A program made the position numbers and the translations under genes. A stretch of DNA of 64,000 nt, from assembly GCA_036272195.1 (NCBI GenBank), contig DATAZE010000005.1, positions 1 to 64,000 of the forward strand. Reading direction: 5' to 3'. Of this stretch, positions 8,472-17,050 are shown one piece after another; position 1 is the first letter of the stretch, and the number at the start of each line of letters is the position of its first letter. Source of the stretch: DASXHY01 sp036272195 (lineage in GTDB: Bacteria; Verrucomicrobiota; Verrucomicrobiia; Limisphaerales; DASXHY01). Below the pieces are notes generated by a model. The model searched no databases, was not told where the DNA came from, and worked only from the letters and a program-made list of their open reading frames with translations.

Positions 8472-9861
8472 CCGTCACTTGCGCCGCCAATTCTTCAGCG
8501 GGATAGGTCCATATTTCCGCCAACGTGGGATGATAATGAGGCATGGCGGCGAGTTCCTGAACCGTCATTCGCTTGTGCATGGCGGCAATGATTTCGTGAA
8601 TCAATTCTCCACCCGCCGGCCCCACGCACGCGCCGCCGATAATTTCTCCCGTCTGCGGCTCGGCCAGCAATTTCACGAATCCGTCCTTCGCCTCCATGAT
8701 GAGCGATTTGCCGTGGTCGCCGAACGGATATTTTGCCGTGAAATAAAGAACGTTCCGCACGTGCGCGCGTTTTTCCGTCAGGCCCACCGAGGCAATCTGC
8801 GGGTCGGTGAAAACAACTTCGGTGAGCAGGCGATAGTCCATCGCCTTCGGATGTGCCGGATGCGCGATATTATGCGCGGCGATTTCACCTTGTTGAATGG
8901 CGATGTGCACGATCTCGTGCAGCCCGGTGCAGTCGCCCGCCGCATAAATATGCGGCAGGGTGGCTTGCATTTGGAGATTCGTGATGATGCGTCCGTGTTC
9001 GAGCTGCACGCCAATTTTTTCCAAACCCAGCGACGCCACATTGGGAATTCGGCCCAGCCCAAAAAAAATCTCCTCAGCCCGCACGCGCTTGGTTTCGCCT
9101 TCGTGCTCGAAAGAGATTTCCTTCAATCCACCCAACCGCCGCGCGTCGGTCAGTTTCGTACTCGTGTAAACCGTGACACCTTCCCGCCGGAGGACGTCTT
9201 CGATGACTGCGGCGGCGTCCGAATCCATTTCATGCAACACGTGCGGGCTGCGTTGAATCAACGTGACCTTCACGCCGAAGCGCGCAAAAAACTGCGTGAA
9301 TTCCAACGCCACCGCGCCACCGCCCAGCACGATCAGCGAACGGGGAAGTTTCGTCAGCTCCAGCGCGGTGTCGCTCGTGAGAAAACCAACCTCGTTTAAT
9401 TGGGGAAGGGGAGAAGGCGCTACGCTTGAGCCGGTGGCGACAACAAAATGGTTCGCGGAAAGTTTCTGGCCGGTGCTGAGTTCAACCGTGTGCGAATTGA
9501 CGAAACGCGCCATGGCCCGCACCAATTCGAATTTGCCGGCGGTCAATTGTTGCGCGCGGTAATCCGCAAATTCCTTCACCATCGCGTTTTTTCGCGCCAT
9601 CACTTTCGCGAAATCGAAACTCACCTCGCTGCGAATGCCCCACGGCTCGGTATGGCTGGCGAGATGCATCACATGCGCCGCATAGAGCAGCGCCTTGGTC
9701 GGCATGCATCCACGCAAGATGCACAAGCCGCCGAGTTCCGCGGCGCCGTCGATTACGACCGTCTTCAGCCCGGCGCCGGTGGTGCATCGCGCCGCCGCAT
9801 AACCACCGCTGCCACCGCCGATGATGGCCACATCAAAGTTGCGAGTCTCTTTCGATTTCAC
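8467..9861 (-). CDS. Pyridine nucleotide-disulfide oxidoreductase, MerA/dihydrolipoamide dehydrogenase-like
   Basis: A 464-residue class I flavoprotein disulfide reductase. It shows the FAD-binding GGGSGGYAA (15-23), the redox-active disulfide in GGLCILRGCMPTK (Cys 47 and 52, CX4C), the NAD(P) site VLGGGAVALEFTQFF, the second FAD motif IYAAGDCTG and the C-terminal HYHPTLAEIW His-Glu pair that completes the partner subunit's active site. It should be a cytoplasmic NAD(P)H-linked homodimer. There is no N-terminal heavy-metal-associated domain and no C-terminal vicinal Cys pair, so mercuric reduction is unlikely. No lipoyl-enzyme genes are adjacent, so a role in the 2-oxoacid complexes is not supported either. 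Its stop codon lies in a dispersed repeat. Confidence 0.88.
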   Translation of the reverse strand: MKSKETRNFDVAIIGGGSGGYAAARCTTGAGLKTVVIDGAAELGGLCILRGCMPTKALLYAAHVMHLASHTEPWGIRSEVSFDFAKVMARKNAMVKEFADYRAQQLTAGKFELVRAMARFVNSHTVELSTGQKLSANHFVVATGSSVAPSPLPQLNEVGFLTSDTALELTKLPRSLIVLGGGAVALEFTQFFARFGVKVTLIQRSPHVLHEMDSDAAAVIEDVLRREGVTVYTSTKLTDARRLGGLKEISFEHEGETKRVRAEEIFFGLGRIPNVASLGLEKIGVQLEHGRIITNLQMQATLPHIYAAGDCTGLHEIVHIAIQQGEIAAHNIAHPAHPKAMDYRLLTEVVFTDPQIASVGLTEKRAHVRNVLYFTAKYPFGDHGKSLIMEAKDGFVKLLAEPQTGEIIGGACVGPAGGELIHEIIAAMHKRMTVQELAAMPHYHPTLAEIWTYPAEELAAQVTG

Positions 9862-9905
9862 GCCGGGACGATAGACCAGCGGCGGAGGTCTTACAACGCC
9901 TTCAT

Positions 9906-9933
9906 AAAAAAGGACGCGTCATTGACGCGTCCT
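9906..9933 (-). terminator. Intrinsic terminator after the Trp/Gln-rich protein gene
   Basis: A perfect 11-bp stem AGGACGCGTCA (9911-9921) / TGACGCGTCCT (9923-9933) is followed, on the minus strand, by TTTTTT (9911-9906). It lies about 25 bases beyond the stop codon at 9958 of the minus-strand gene: a textbook Rho-independent terminator. Confidence 0.9.
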
Positions 9934-9957
9934 TTCGAATGATTTCCGGGAAACTTA

Positions 9958-11208
9958 TTAGTGTCCGTCCCGGTTTCCGTCTGGACCATGGCCGTCCGCG
10001 GGAGCTTCATGCACGGGCGCTTGATGCGCTTCCGGCACATGGACCGGCGGCGGGGTCGGGCGAACATCCGGGTGAGGCGCAGGCTCGCGTCCGGTCGGCG
10101 GCAACGGCCTTTCCGCGGGCGATATCGGTCGCTCGCTGGGCGCGGGCACTTCCCGCCGCTGCTCGGGAGCAGGAGTCGGAACCTCGCGAGGGGTTTCGGG
10201 ACGTTGTTGTGGCACTTCGGGAGCGCGCTGCACGGGAGCTTGCTGTGCGGGTTGTTGGAAAACGCGCGGTTGTTCCCGGCCGGTCGACGGTAGGGTCTGC
10301 TGACGTTGTTGTTGCTGCTGCTGTTCCTGCCGCTGTTGTAATTGTTGTTGTTGCTCCCGCTGCTGCTGTTGTTGCTGTTGACGAATGTCCAGCTGCCGCT
10401 GTTCCGGCTGCTGGTAATTGCGTTGTTGGTCACGGCCGGTCGCAGCCGGGCGTTGTTGCTCGGCGGGCCGTTGCTCGGGCCGCTGGCCGTCCTCGCGGCG
10501 TATATTGTCCGGACGATGCTCCTGTTGGATTACATCATGGATCGGCCGCGCGGTGAACCGCTGACCGGTGGCGCGTTGAATCGGGTCAACTCCCGGGCCG
10601 CGGTTCGCAAAAATCGTCCGCTGGCGGCCGCCCACATCCACCGATTGACGCTGAAAATTCTTAATCACCTTGGTCCGATTGATGATCGTCGTGTTGTTTA
10701 CGACGAAATCATGGCGGCTGCGAAAATGATCGTGAAAACGGTGCACATCGCAAAATACGAAAAACGACGGCGCCAACACTGAGAGGCCCGGCCCACAAGG
10801 AGCCCAGCCGATGTAATCATCGCTGTCGCGCCACGTGACCCACGCCGGCGCCCAGTCCGTGCCCGGAATCCACACCCAGCCGACGCTTGGCTCGTTATAC
10901 CAGGAACCGTAGTGATAGCACGCCCACGCCCACGGCTCATCGCTTTGCCAGTACCAGCCGGCATCGGTCCATTCCCAACTGCCGACTGTATACGGCTGCC
11001 AATCCGCCCCCACTTGTGCGGGATGCCAGCAACGACCGTAGGAACTGACATTCACCCAGCTGCCATATGGATCGAGTGGTGCATTAAAATCCGCAGTGGC
11101 ATTGATTTGTATGCCAGCGGAAAAATCGACTGCCGCCCGGACGCCGTATGGGCAGGCCGCCACCATCGCGGTGCAGGCCGCGAGAACAATTGCCAGACGT
11201 TGTTTCAT
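9958..11208 (-). CDS. Exported Trp-rich (DUF6600-like) protein with long Gln/Pro-rich tail
   Basis: A 416-residue protein. Start ATG 11208 is chosen because GAAAGG precedes it and it gives a clean signal peptide (MKQRLAIVLAACTAMVAACPYGVRA). The first 130 mature residues carry repeated Trp/Tyr-rich units (DPYGSWVNVSSYGRCW, VGSWEWTDAGWYW, YGSWYNEPSVGWVW, WRDSDDYIGWAP), the pattern of the DUF6600 family of cell-surface or periplasmic proteins. From about residue 230 the chain is low complexity: Gln runs, then Pro/Glu-rich segments to the end, probably disordered. No enzyme function is known. It is monocistronic, with its own terminator. Much of the Gln region comes from near-identical codons and is likely to vary in length between strains. 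Confidence 0.8.
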   Translation of the reverse strand: MKQRLAIVLAACTAMVAACPYGVRAAVDFSAGIQINATADFNAPLDPYGSWVNVSSYGRCWHPAQVGADWQPYTVGSWEWTDAGWYWQSDEPWAWACYHYGSWYNEPSVGWVWIPGTDWAPAWVTWRDSDDYIGWAPCGPGLSVLAPSFFVFCDVHRFHDHFRSRHDFVVNNTTIINRTKVIKNFQRQSVDVGGRQRTIFANRGPGVDPIQRATGQRFTARPIHDVIQQEHRPDNIRREDGQRPEQRPAEQQRPAATGRDQQRNYQQPEQRQLDIRQQQQQQQREQQQQLQQRQEQQQQQQRQQTLPSTGREQPRVFQQPAQQAPVQRAPEVPQQRPETPREVPTPAPEQRREVPAPSERPISPAERPLPPTGREPAPHPDVRPTPPPVHVPEAHQAPVHEAPADGHGPDGNRDGH

Positions 11209-11574
11209 AATAAAACCTTTCGTTGCTGATTTGGATCTTGGGTTAAACCTCTTCATGAACTCAAATTGTGTCGTTGCTATCACGAGCGCATTAAACTATC
11301 GGATGTTTATGCGTGGGACGCACGGTAGCAAAGATACCCAAAAATCTGATAAGCAAGTGCCCATCCTGGGGTCGCTCCTTTCATGCGATTCAGAGCAATC
11401 CCTTTGTGATTTCTATCGACAGAACTATACGTCCGGCCGGGGCGAATGTTTGTAGTTCCGACTTCAGGCGGTTCCTCGTCTTTCCGTACCCGACCGCGTA
11501 AATGCGGGACTACACCAACTACGCCCCGCCCAGTTTTCAGTTGAGGAAATCCTGACTTGGGGCAACTTGTGCGT
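11209..11574. other. 366-base intergenic stretch between divergent genes
   Basis: Holds the start regions of the divergent Trp/Gln-rich protein and PEGA lipoprotein genes and one palindromic repeat (11452-11513). No convincing gene of its own: open frames here overlap the repeat, lack ribosome-binding sites and resemble no known protein. No clear promoter boxes were identified. Confidence 0.6.
11452..11513. repeat. Palindromic repeat with GTAGT...ACTAC ends
   Basis: Runs from GTAGTTCCGACTTCAGGCGG to GTAAATGCGGGACTAC; the ends are inverted copies of each other and the interior is GC-rich. Its layout resembles the other palindromic families in the window, but no second full copy was found here, so assignment as a dispersed repeat is tentative. 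Confidence 0.5.
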
Positions 11575-12081
11575 ATGAGAACGAAATGGACTCTCGCTGC
11601 GAGTCTTACTGCAGCGCTGATTCTGGTCGGTTGCGAATCCATTCCGCCCGGCGCGGAACGCGGCCCGCACCATACCATGGCTTATGTCGTACAGGTCGAT
11701 GCCTCACCTCCCGGCGCCCGCATCGAAGCGAATGGCCAGGACCTCGGCCCAAGCCCGGTGAATATTAAGATTTTTGGCGATCCGGACGGGACGTTCCATG
11801 ATTTCGGCTCCTATTATTACGTTGTGAAAGCCCTTCCGACCGCGACCAATCAATATCCACAAATCAAACTGTTTCGCACGGGGCACATGATGACGCCCGA
11901 GGATCGTATTCCGCAGCGGATTTATTTCGATATGAACCAGCCGCAGCCAGAGCCGCCCTCATATTATCCGGGATACGGGCCAGGGCCTTATTATTACCCG
12001 CCGCAGTATTATTATGGTCCGGGCTACTACGGGCCGGGATTCAATTTCTATATCGGTCCGGGATACCATCGCCGCTGGTAA
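11575..12081 (+). CDS. PEGA-domain lipoprotein with Tyr/Pro/Gly-rich tail
   Basis: A 168-residue predicted lipoprotein: signal MRTKWTLAASLTAALILVGC with lipobox LVGC (Cys 20). Residues of about 36-65 (YVVQVDASPPGARIEANGQDLGPSPVNIKI) are a PEGA-like surface domain, a small beta fold common in exported bacterial proteins. The C-terminal third is dominated by Tyr, Pro and Gly (GYGPGPYYYPPQYYYGPGYYG) and is probably unstructured or surface-adhesive. ATG 11575 is used because the signal peptide starts there; an in-frame TTG 18 bases upstream is rejected. It converges with the lactonase-like gene, 13 bases away. The exact role is unknown. Confidence 0.82.
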   Translation: MRTKWTLAASLTAALILVGCESIPPGAERGPHHTMAYVVQVDASPPGARIEANGQDLGPSPVNIKIFGDPDGTFHDFGSYYYVVKALPTATNQYPQIKLFRTGHMMTPEDRIPQRIYFDMNQPQPEPPSYYPGYGPGPYYYPPQYYYGPGYYGPGFNFYIGPGYHRRW

Positions 12082-12094
12082 GGTGGGGCGGGTG

Positions 12095-13291
12095 CTACGG
12101 CAAAAACACTGCACAGACCGGCGAGGGCGCCTCGGCGAAAACGTCCGAGGCTGTTAGATGTCCGTTTGCAGCGTCAACGTGACACGTAAGTAGCGTGTTC
12201 GAATCTTGGTTGCAGATGGCGAGATATTTCCCTGACGGATCCAATCCAAAATGACGCGGAGTTTTCCCGCCGGATTTCTGTTCCGTTATCCAGCTAAGGG
12301 TTCCTTTTTTCGGGTCAACGGCCAACACCGCCACCGTGTCGTGTCCCCGATTGGAGGCATATAAAAATTCACCCGACGGCGCGATTGCGATTTCCGCTGC
12401 CGTGCTTGAGCCCTCATAATTGGCGGGTAGCGAAGACAGCGTTTGCAATTCCTTCAACGTCCCGGCCCGGGCATCGTAAGCAAACGCGGAGACGCTGGAG
12501 CCAAGTTCGTTGATGACATAGGCAAACTTACCGTTCGGATGAAACACAATATGCCGCGGCCCCACGCCCGGCGCGACGAGCGCGAAAGGCGGATCGTTCG
12601 GCGTCAATTGGCCGCGCTCGGCGTCGAATTTGAAAATCATCACCTTGTCGATGCCGAGATCGCACACGAAGGCGAACCGGTTGTCCGGGCTTAACACCGC
12701 GCAATGTGCGTGCGGTCCTTGCTGGCGCCGGGAATTCGGGCCTTTACCCTCGTCCTGTACGACGCACGTCGCCTCGCCAATCCGGCCATTCGCCGCGACC
12801 GGCAACACCGCCACATTTCCGCTGCCGTAATTCGCCACCAGCAGATTTTTGCCGGTCTTATCCAATACCAAATGACACGGCCCCGCGCCCATGGAGGATT
12901 GTTGATTGATGGGCTTTAATTTTCCCGTCGCCGGATCGATGGAAAAAGCGCTGACCCCTCCGCCGGGTTTGCCATTGAACGTGTCCGTCTCATTGGCGCA
13001 AAACAACAGCCGCCGTTTTGGGTCGAGCGCCAGGAATGAAGGGCTTGGAGTTTCCGCCGCCACGCCGAGCGGCTTGAGTTGGGCATTTTGCGAATTCCCG
13101 GCGTCCTCCGCGCGCAGCCAGAAATAATAAATGCCTTTGCTCTTTGCCGGCGTGCCCGTGAAAGTGCCTACGTAAACCAGCGTGGCGTTTTTGGGGGCGG
13201 CATCGGCCGGGGCTGGGTCTGCCGCGATCGCGCGCATCGACAGCATGGCGAACAAAATTCCGCAGGCGACGCCGAAAATCTTGAATATCAT
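12095..13291 (-). CDS. Exported lactonase family protein, seven-bladed beta-propeller (Pgl-like)
   Basis: A 398-residue protein of the lactonase/6-phosphogluconolactonase propeller family (PF10282). The N-terminal 24 residues are a signal peptide ending AIAADPA, so unlike cytoplasmic Pgl it should act in the periplasm. Family features seen: YVGTFTG at the start of the first blade, FLALDPKRRLLFCANE, GPCHLVLDKTGKNLLVANYGSGNVAVLPV, GPHAHCAVLSPDNRFAFVCDLGIDKV, GPRHIVFHPNGKFAYVINELGSSVSAF and PRHFGLDPSGKYLAICNQDSN, one per blade. The cytoplasmic enzyme hydrolyses 6-phosphogluconolactone. For exported members the substrate is unknown, so only the family is claimed. No sugar-acid genes are adjacent. 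Confidence 0.88.
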   Translation of the reverse strand: MIFKIFGVACGILFAMLSMRAIAADPAPADAAPKNATLVYVGTFTGTPAKSKGIYYFWLRAEDAGNSQNAQLKPLGVAAETPSPSFLALDPKRRLLFCANETDTFNGKPGGGVSAFSIDPATGKLKPINQQSSMGAGPCHLVLDKTGKNLLVANYGSGNVAVLPVAANGRIGEATCVVQDEGKGPNSRRQQGPHAHCAVLSPDNRFAFVCDLGIDKVMIFKFDAERGQLTPNDPPFALVAPGVGPRHIVFHPNGKFAYVINELGSSVSAFAYDARAGTLKELQTLSSLPANYEGSSTAAEIAIAPSGEFLYASNRGHDTVAVLAVDPKKGTLSWITEQKSGGKTPRHFGLDPSGKYLAICNQDSNTLLTCHVDAANGHLTASDVFAEAPSPVCAVFLP

Positions 13292-13458
13292 TGGGGAAAA
13301 ATGTGTTTTGATTTCGGACGGATTATTTTGTGCGACGGACAGATTTGTCGAGTATGGAATTCAACGGGCATTCGAAACGGGCGCGTCTAGTTTCCCGAGT
13401 CGCAGATAACTTGTATAATAGTTCGATCTCGTTCCCGGAATGAAACTTCGTCTGCGTG

Positions 13459-13543
13459 TGGGCTGAAAGCCCTTCACAGGATAGCCCAGGGCAACGCCCT
13501 GGGTAATATTGAAGCAACACACCAAGCCCTAAAAGGGTGGCAC
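13459..13543. repeat. REP-like two-hairpin repeat, same design as the transposase flanks at 50362-51007
   Basis: Contains GGGCT/AGCCC, then TAGCCCAGGGCAACGCCCTG (first hairpin, continuing GG), a spacer of about 20 bases, then AAGCCCTAAAAGGGTGGC (second hairpin). The sequences flanking the IS200-type transposase have the same order: TAGCCCA...TGGG hairpin, spacer, AAGCCCC...GGGGCG hairpin. It lies between the lactonase-like and transglutaminase-like genes and is probably a non-autonomous relative of that element. Confidence 0.6.
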
Positions 13544-13571
13544 AATTTTACAGGAAATCGACGTCGGATAA

Positions 13572-15098
13572 TTATTCACCCGACTTTACGTTTCCAAACG
13601 TCAGCATCGTATCGGGTGCCACTGTCCAACGATAGGTTTCGCTGATGTTGACGGGGCGAATGTTGTACGGAATTTTGGAAGCCAACTTTACTTTATCTTC
13701 CGGCAAAACCTCCGCCCCGTATGCCTGGAAGCTGCCGTTGCCAGTGCTCAGGTCCAGGCCGGTAAGTCGTGCTCTCACTTCCGGGTGTTGCGGCGCTGTT
13801 AATAAAAACTCGTGCCCGGCGTGTTTTTGAAACGCGCGCATTTGGTAGTAGCCCCCGGGAACCCACTCCTTGGTTGCAATGAGAAAGTCGAAATTGGCTT
13901 TATGTTGCCCAAAACTGTCCGCAACCCATTTTGGCACTTGAGGTGAGTCGGGAGGATATAGCCCGATGATTGTCACCGTTTGCAATTCAACGAGAGGAAC
14001 TGGCGGGTTGTCCGGGTGCGCATTAGTCCCGTAATCGTCATGGATGGAGATCAGGCGATATGGGTTGACTGAGGAAAGTTTGGGTTGGTCCGCCGGATAT
14101 TTGAAGTAACGCATTCCCCACGTTTGTGCCAGCGACGCCTGGCTCAAATCCGAGCAAGTGTAGATGTGCGTCAAGAGTCCAAAATAATGATCGTCGAGAA
14201 TCGGCTGGCCCAGCGTGCTGTAGTTCAGCCGCACCCAATGATGATCAATATAGACTTCGTTGAACAGGTGGTTCTCGAACCCCCCAGTGCCGTCCAGCGC
14301 AGCCCGCACGGTTTCACGCGCTTTGTTGTTATGAATGTTGTCATAAAACATCTTGGCTTGAGCGTTGTCGTTCGGATCGAAAGGGGGGATGCAGAAGACG
14401 ATGCGAGTGGGGACGCCCAAAGCGCGCAGGATGGTGGTTAAGTATACTGCAGACGATGTGCAAGAGCCATGCACCTTGTTGTAAAACATGGATCGGCCCA
14501 GCACCTCTTGCTCGAACATTCGCTGATCTGTCCAACCTGGATTGGGCTTCTGTCGATCAAAAGCTTCCCGCAATGGCGGATAGACTGTTGGCGCACCGTT
14601 CGAATAATCAACCGCCCAAATAGCGAAGGCGTCGGTCGAATGTGCCCTCCTCATCGCCCACCGCGAGACTCGCTCGACAAGTTGTTTATCGGTAAGGACG
14701 TCAGGATCAATGTCCGCCTGGCGAAGTTCCGCGATAAGATCGTGCCGCATGGTCTCATCCCAATTCTCGGTCGGTGTGGATTGGAGATACTGGTCCATCC
14801 CCGCGTCATCTTTGCGCCAATTCGGATTCTCGCCGACGGCCGGCTGATACAATGGAAAATAAGTGATCTGGACGGTGACGGAGTCCTTGTCCCGCGTCAG
14901 CACGCTTACGTCCTGAAAATCATCGTTCATGTCGTCAGGATTGACGGGTGGAAGGATTTGGATGACCGAGGTGATCGTATACGTGTCCGCTTTGTCTGGG
15001 TGACGTTCGGCAGAAGGTTTTTCACTGGCGAAGTCAACGTAGCTTGTGAGACCCAATGCAGCCACGACAATAGCTATTGCTGTTGATGTTCGTCTCAT
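13572..15098 (-). CDS. Transglutaminase-like superfamily protein, exported
   Basis: A 508-residue protein with an N-terminal hydrophobic signal or anchor (about 3-20). The central region is a transglutaminase-like cysteine-peptidase fold: the nucleophile Cys in GSCTSSAVYLTTILRALGVPTRIV (Cys 213) and the His in ENHLFNEVYIDHHWVRLN (His 277). The third position, usually Asp after WV, is Asn here (WVRLN, residue 292), so activity may differ or be lost. Upstream of the core (about 40-180) is a domain I do not recognise; the last 130 residues look like a beta-rich domain. Substrate unknown. It is monocistronic, with palindromic repeat DNA downstream. Confidence 0.8.
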   Translation of the reverse strand: MRRTSTAIAIVVAALGLTSYVDFASEKPSAERHPDKADTYTITSVIQILPPVNPDDMNDDFQDVSVLTRDKDSVTVQITYFPLYQPAVGENPNWRKDDAGMDQYLQSTPTENWDETMRHDLIAELRQADIDPDVLTDKQLVERVSRWAMRRAHSTDAFAIWAVDYSNGAPTVYPPLREAFDRQKPNPGWTDQRMFEQEVLGRSMFYNKVHGSCTSSAVYLTTILRALGVPTRIVFCIPPFDPNDNAQAKMFYDNIHNNKARETVRAALDGTGGFENHLFNEVYIDHHWVRLNYSTLGQPILDDHYFGLLTHIYTCSDLSQASLAQTWGMRYFKYPADQPKLSSVNPYRLISIHDDYGTNAHPDNPPVPLVELQTVTIIGLYPPDSPQVPKWVADSFGQHKANFDFLIATKEWVPGGYYQMRAFQKHAGHEFLLTAPQHPEVRARLTGLDLSTGNGSFQAYGAEVLPEDKVKLASKIPYNIRPVNISETYRWTVAPDTMLTFGNVKSGE

Positions 15099-15336
15099 CT
15101 TGTTCTTTCAAACACCGGTGCAAGCATCATGGTTCTCTTTTTATATCGTAACTGAAATTTCGACAACCACGTTGAGGCTGCCCGTTTCCTGGCTTTTTGC
15201 GCGAATCTGACCGAGATATACCGGTATCGCATGTGGGTCAAGTCGCTCCCGCTCCTCAAACTAAGCCACTGTCCCGTTCTGCGCTCCATTCAATGTTTCG
15301 TATTTTCACCGCCTTCAAACCGTGGTAATCTGCAGC

Positions 15337-15681
15337 ATGGCCAATCGCCTGCTCCCGCCGGTCCTCACGCGACGCCGCATCTGGCTGGCATGGTGCGTGG
15401 CGCTCGCCGCGGATGGCCTCCAGATTCTGCTTGGCCCCCTGGGATTGGTGTTCCTTGACGGTGCCATCGATGTCGTGGCGATGATTCTTTTGACTCTCAC
15501 GCTGGGATTCCATCCCTTGTTCCTTCCCACCTTCGTCGTCGAATTGGTTCCCCTGGTAGACGAATTTCCGACGTGGACCGCGTGTACTTTTCTCGTAATC
15601 GGATTGCGCCGAAAAAAATACGAGCAAAATATTCCGCCGCCGCACCCTACGCCCGCCTCCGGCAAAGTCATCGATATTTGA
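15337..15681 (+). CDS. Small conserved membrane protein of unknown function
   Basis: A 114-residue protein with two or three hydrophobic helices (about 15-36, 40-60 and 66-86). It begins MANRLLPPVLTRRRIWLAWCVALAADGLQILLGPLG and has GFHPLFLPTFVVELVPLVDEFPTWTACTF, a pattern I associate with small uncharacterised inner-membrane proteins; the Asp and Glu residues inside the helices suggest a structural or transport role. ATG 15337 is used; a GTG 15 bases upstream is possible. The positively charged end (LRRKKYEQN) is probably cytoplasmic. It converges with the amine oxidase gene. No function is assigned. Confidence 0.68.
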   Translation: MANRLLPPVLTRRRIWLAWCVALAADGLQILLGPLGLVFLDGAIDVVAMILLTLTLGFHPLFLPTFVVELVPLVDEFPTWTACTFLVIGLRRKKYEQNIPPPHPTPASGKVIDI

Positions 15682-15711
15682 GGACGACTCGCGGGCGAAT
15701 GGGGTTGCAAT

Positions 15712-16959
15712 TCAGGCCTTCAAAATTTCCCGGGCCGCTCTCAACCCGCTTTCCAACGCTCCAAACACCGTGCCCATTTGCGCGTCGGTCACCGTCGCTT
15801 CGCCGGCAAAGAACAACGTGCTTTCAATGGGCGCCCCGAGCATTTTTGGCAACTCAAGCCCGTTCACCGGAATGTAACTGTAAGCGCCGCGGATGTGGGG
15901 ATCATTCGCCCAGTTGTAGGAATGGCTGGAGACAAGTTGTTTGCGAAGCGAGGCCGCGCCGAAAATTTTTCGCAGAATGCCGAGCGCGAGCGTCTCGAGT
16001 TGGGCTGGGGACTGTGTCAGGAGCGCGTCCGCTTTCGGCCCGCCCGCCCAGCCAGTCAAAACCGGCCCGCGCGGATCGCTCCACCACGTCGGAATTCGTT
16101 CCTCGGGCGCCTGGATGAAGCCAAAGTCCGCCTTCGGCCACCATTGTTTGCGGAACACCAACGTCACCTTCAAAACGTTTCCAAATTGCAGATTGTCGGC
16201 GGCTTCCTGTTTTTTCGCCAGCGCCGGCTCGAACAACACCTCTCGCGCCTTCCAGATTCCGATTGGGAGCGTGACCAGCGCGGCTTCGGCGGGAAACATT
16301 TCCTGTCCGCCCGCGCGATGGACGATGCTCTCGACCGAACCTTTTTTCCAGCGGATCCGGCGCACCAGCGCGCGAGTGACGAGCATCCCGCCGCGGGCGC
16401 GGATTTCGTTTTCGAAAAATTCCACCAGCGCGGAATAGCCCTCAGTCACACGCCCCTGCGCGTCTCCCTCCATTCGCTCGGCGGAACGTTCCGCCGCCAG
16501 CAACCCGCGCACGCCGATGCGCTCCGGATGCGCGGCGTCAAAGCCCTGCACAAACGCGAGCATCAAACGCTGCGTGCGCGCATCGATTTTTTGCCGGTCG
16601 ATAAATTCCTGGAACGAACCATCCGGCGCGCGCGGATTGATCCGGTTCATGACCTCACCCACCTTGTCCCAAATTTTAATCGGGCGAAGTTTTCCCTTCT
16701 CAAAAAGCCGATTGCTGGCCGGCACCTCGTGTATGGAAAGTCCCGCCGCGCGTATGGCTTTCAACAACGGTTTGCTTTTCCCGTGCACAAACTCCGCACC
16801 AAGTTCAATCGGCAGCGTCCCTTCGCGAATCGTGTGAATGCGTCCGCCGAATCGCTCCTTCGCCTCGAGCACCGTCACGGTGCAACCGCGCCGCAATAAT
16901 TCATTCGCCGCGCTCAGGCCCGCAATGCCTCCACCGATGATGACGACACTTTTTGCCAT
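15712..16959 (-). CDS. Flavin-containing amine oxidase family protein
   Basis: A 415-residue FAD-dependent oxidoreductase of the monoamine/polyamine oxidase type. It starts MAKSVVIIGGGIAGLSAANELLRRGCTVTVLEAKERFGGRI, the classic dinucleotide-binding GxGxxG fold with the second GGR motif. The C-terminus has LFFAGEATVTDAQMGTVFGALESGLRAAREI, the conserved FAD-contacting end with the GE-T segment. ATG 16959 is chosen because it begins exactly at the FAD fold; an in-frame ATG 42 bases upstream adds an unrelated peptide. Amine, amino-acid or carotenoid-type substrates are all possible. It is a stand-alone gene divergent from the GspE-like gene. Confidence 0.85.
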   Translation of the reverse strand: MAKSVVIIGGGIAGLSAANELLRRGCTVTVLEAKERFGGRIHTIREGTLPIELGAEFVHGKSKPLLKAIRAAGLSIHEVPASNRLFEKGKLRPIKIWDKVGEVMNRINPRAPDGSFQEFIDRQKIDARTQRLMLAFVQGFDAAHPERIGVRGLLAAERSAERMEGDAQGRVTEGYSALVEFFENEIRARGGMLVTRALVRRIRWKKGSVESIVHRAGGQEMFPAEAALVTLPIGIWKAREVLFEPALAKKQEAADNLQFGNVLKVTLVFRKQWWPKADFGFIQAPEERIPTWWSDPRGPVLTGWAGGPKADALLTQSPAQLETLALGILRKIFGAASLRKQLVSSHSYNWANDPHIRGAYSYIPVNGLELPKMLGAPIESTLFFAGEATVTDAQMGTVFGALESGLRAAREILKA

Positions 16960-17050
16960 GCAACAATCTAGCACGGAGTCGCAACGCCGCTCGAAATTCA
17001 TAACCTTGCCATTCGGAGTTGGAAACGCGTCCTTCTTTCGGTAAAGTCAC

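Noticed and set aside
8350..9399. A 349-codon plus-strand frame over the flavoenzyme gene
   Set aside because: Antisense to a clear disulfide reductase with complete motifs; no ribosome-binding site and no similarity.
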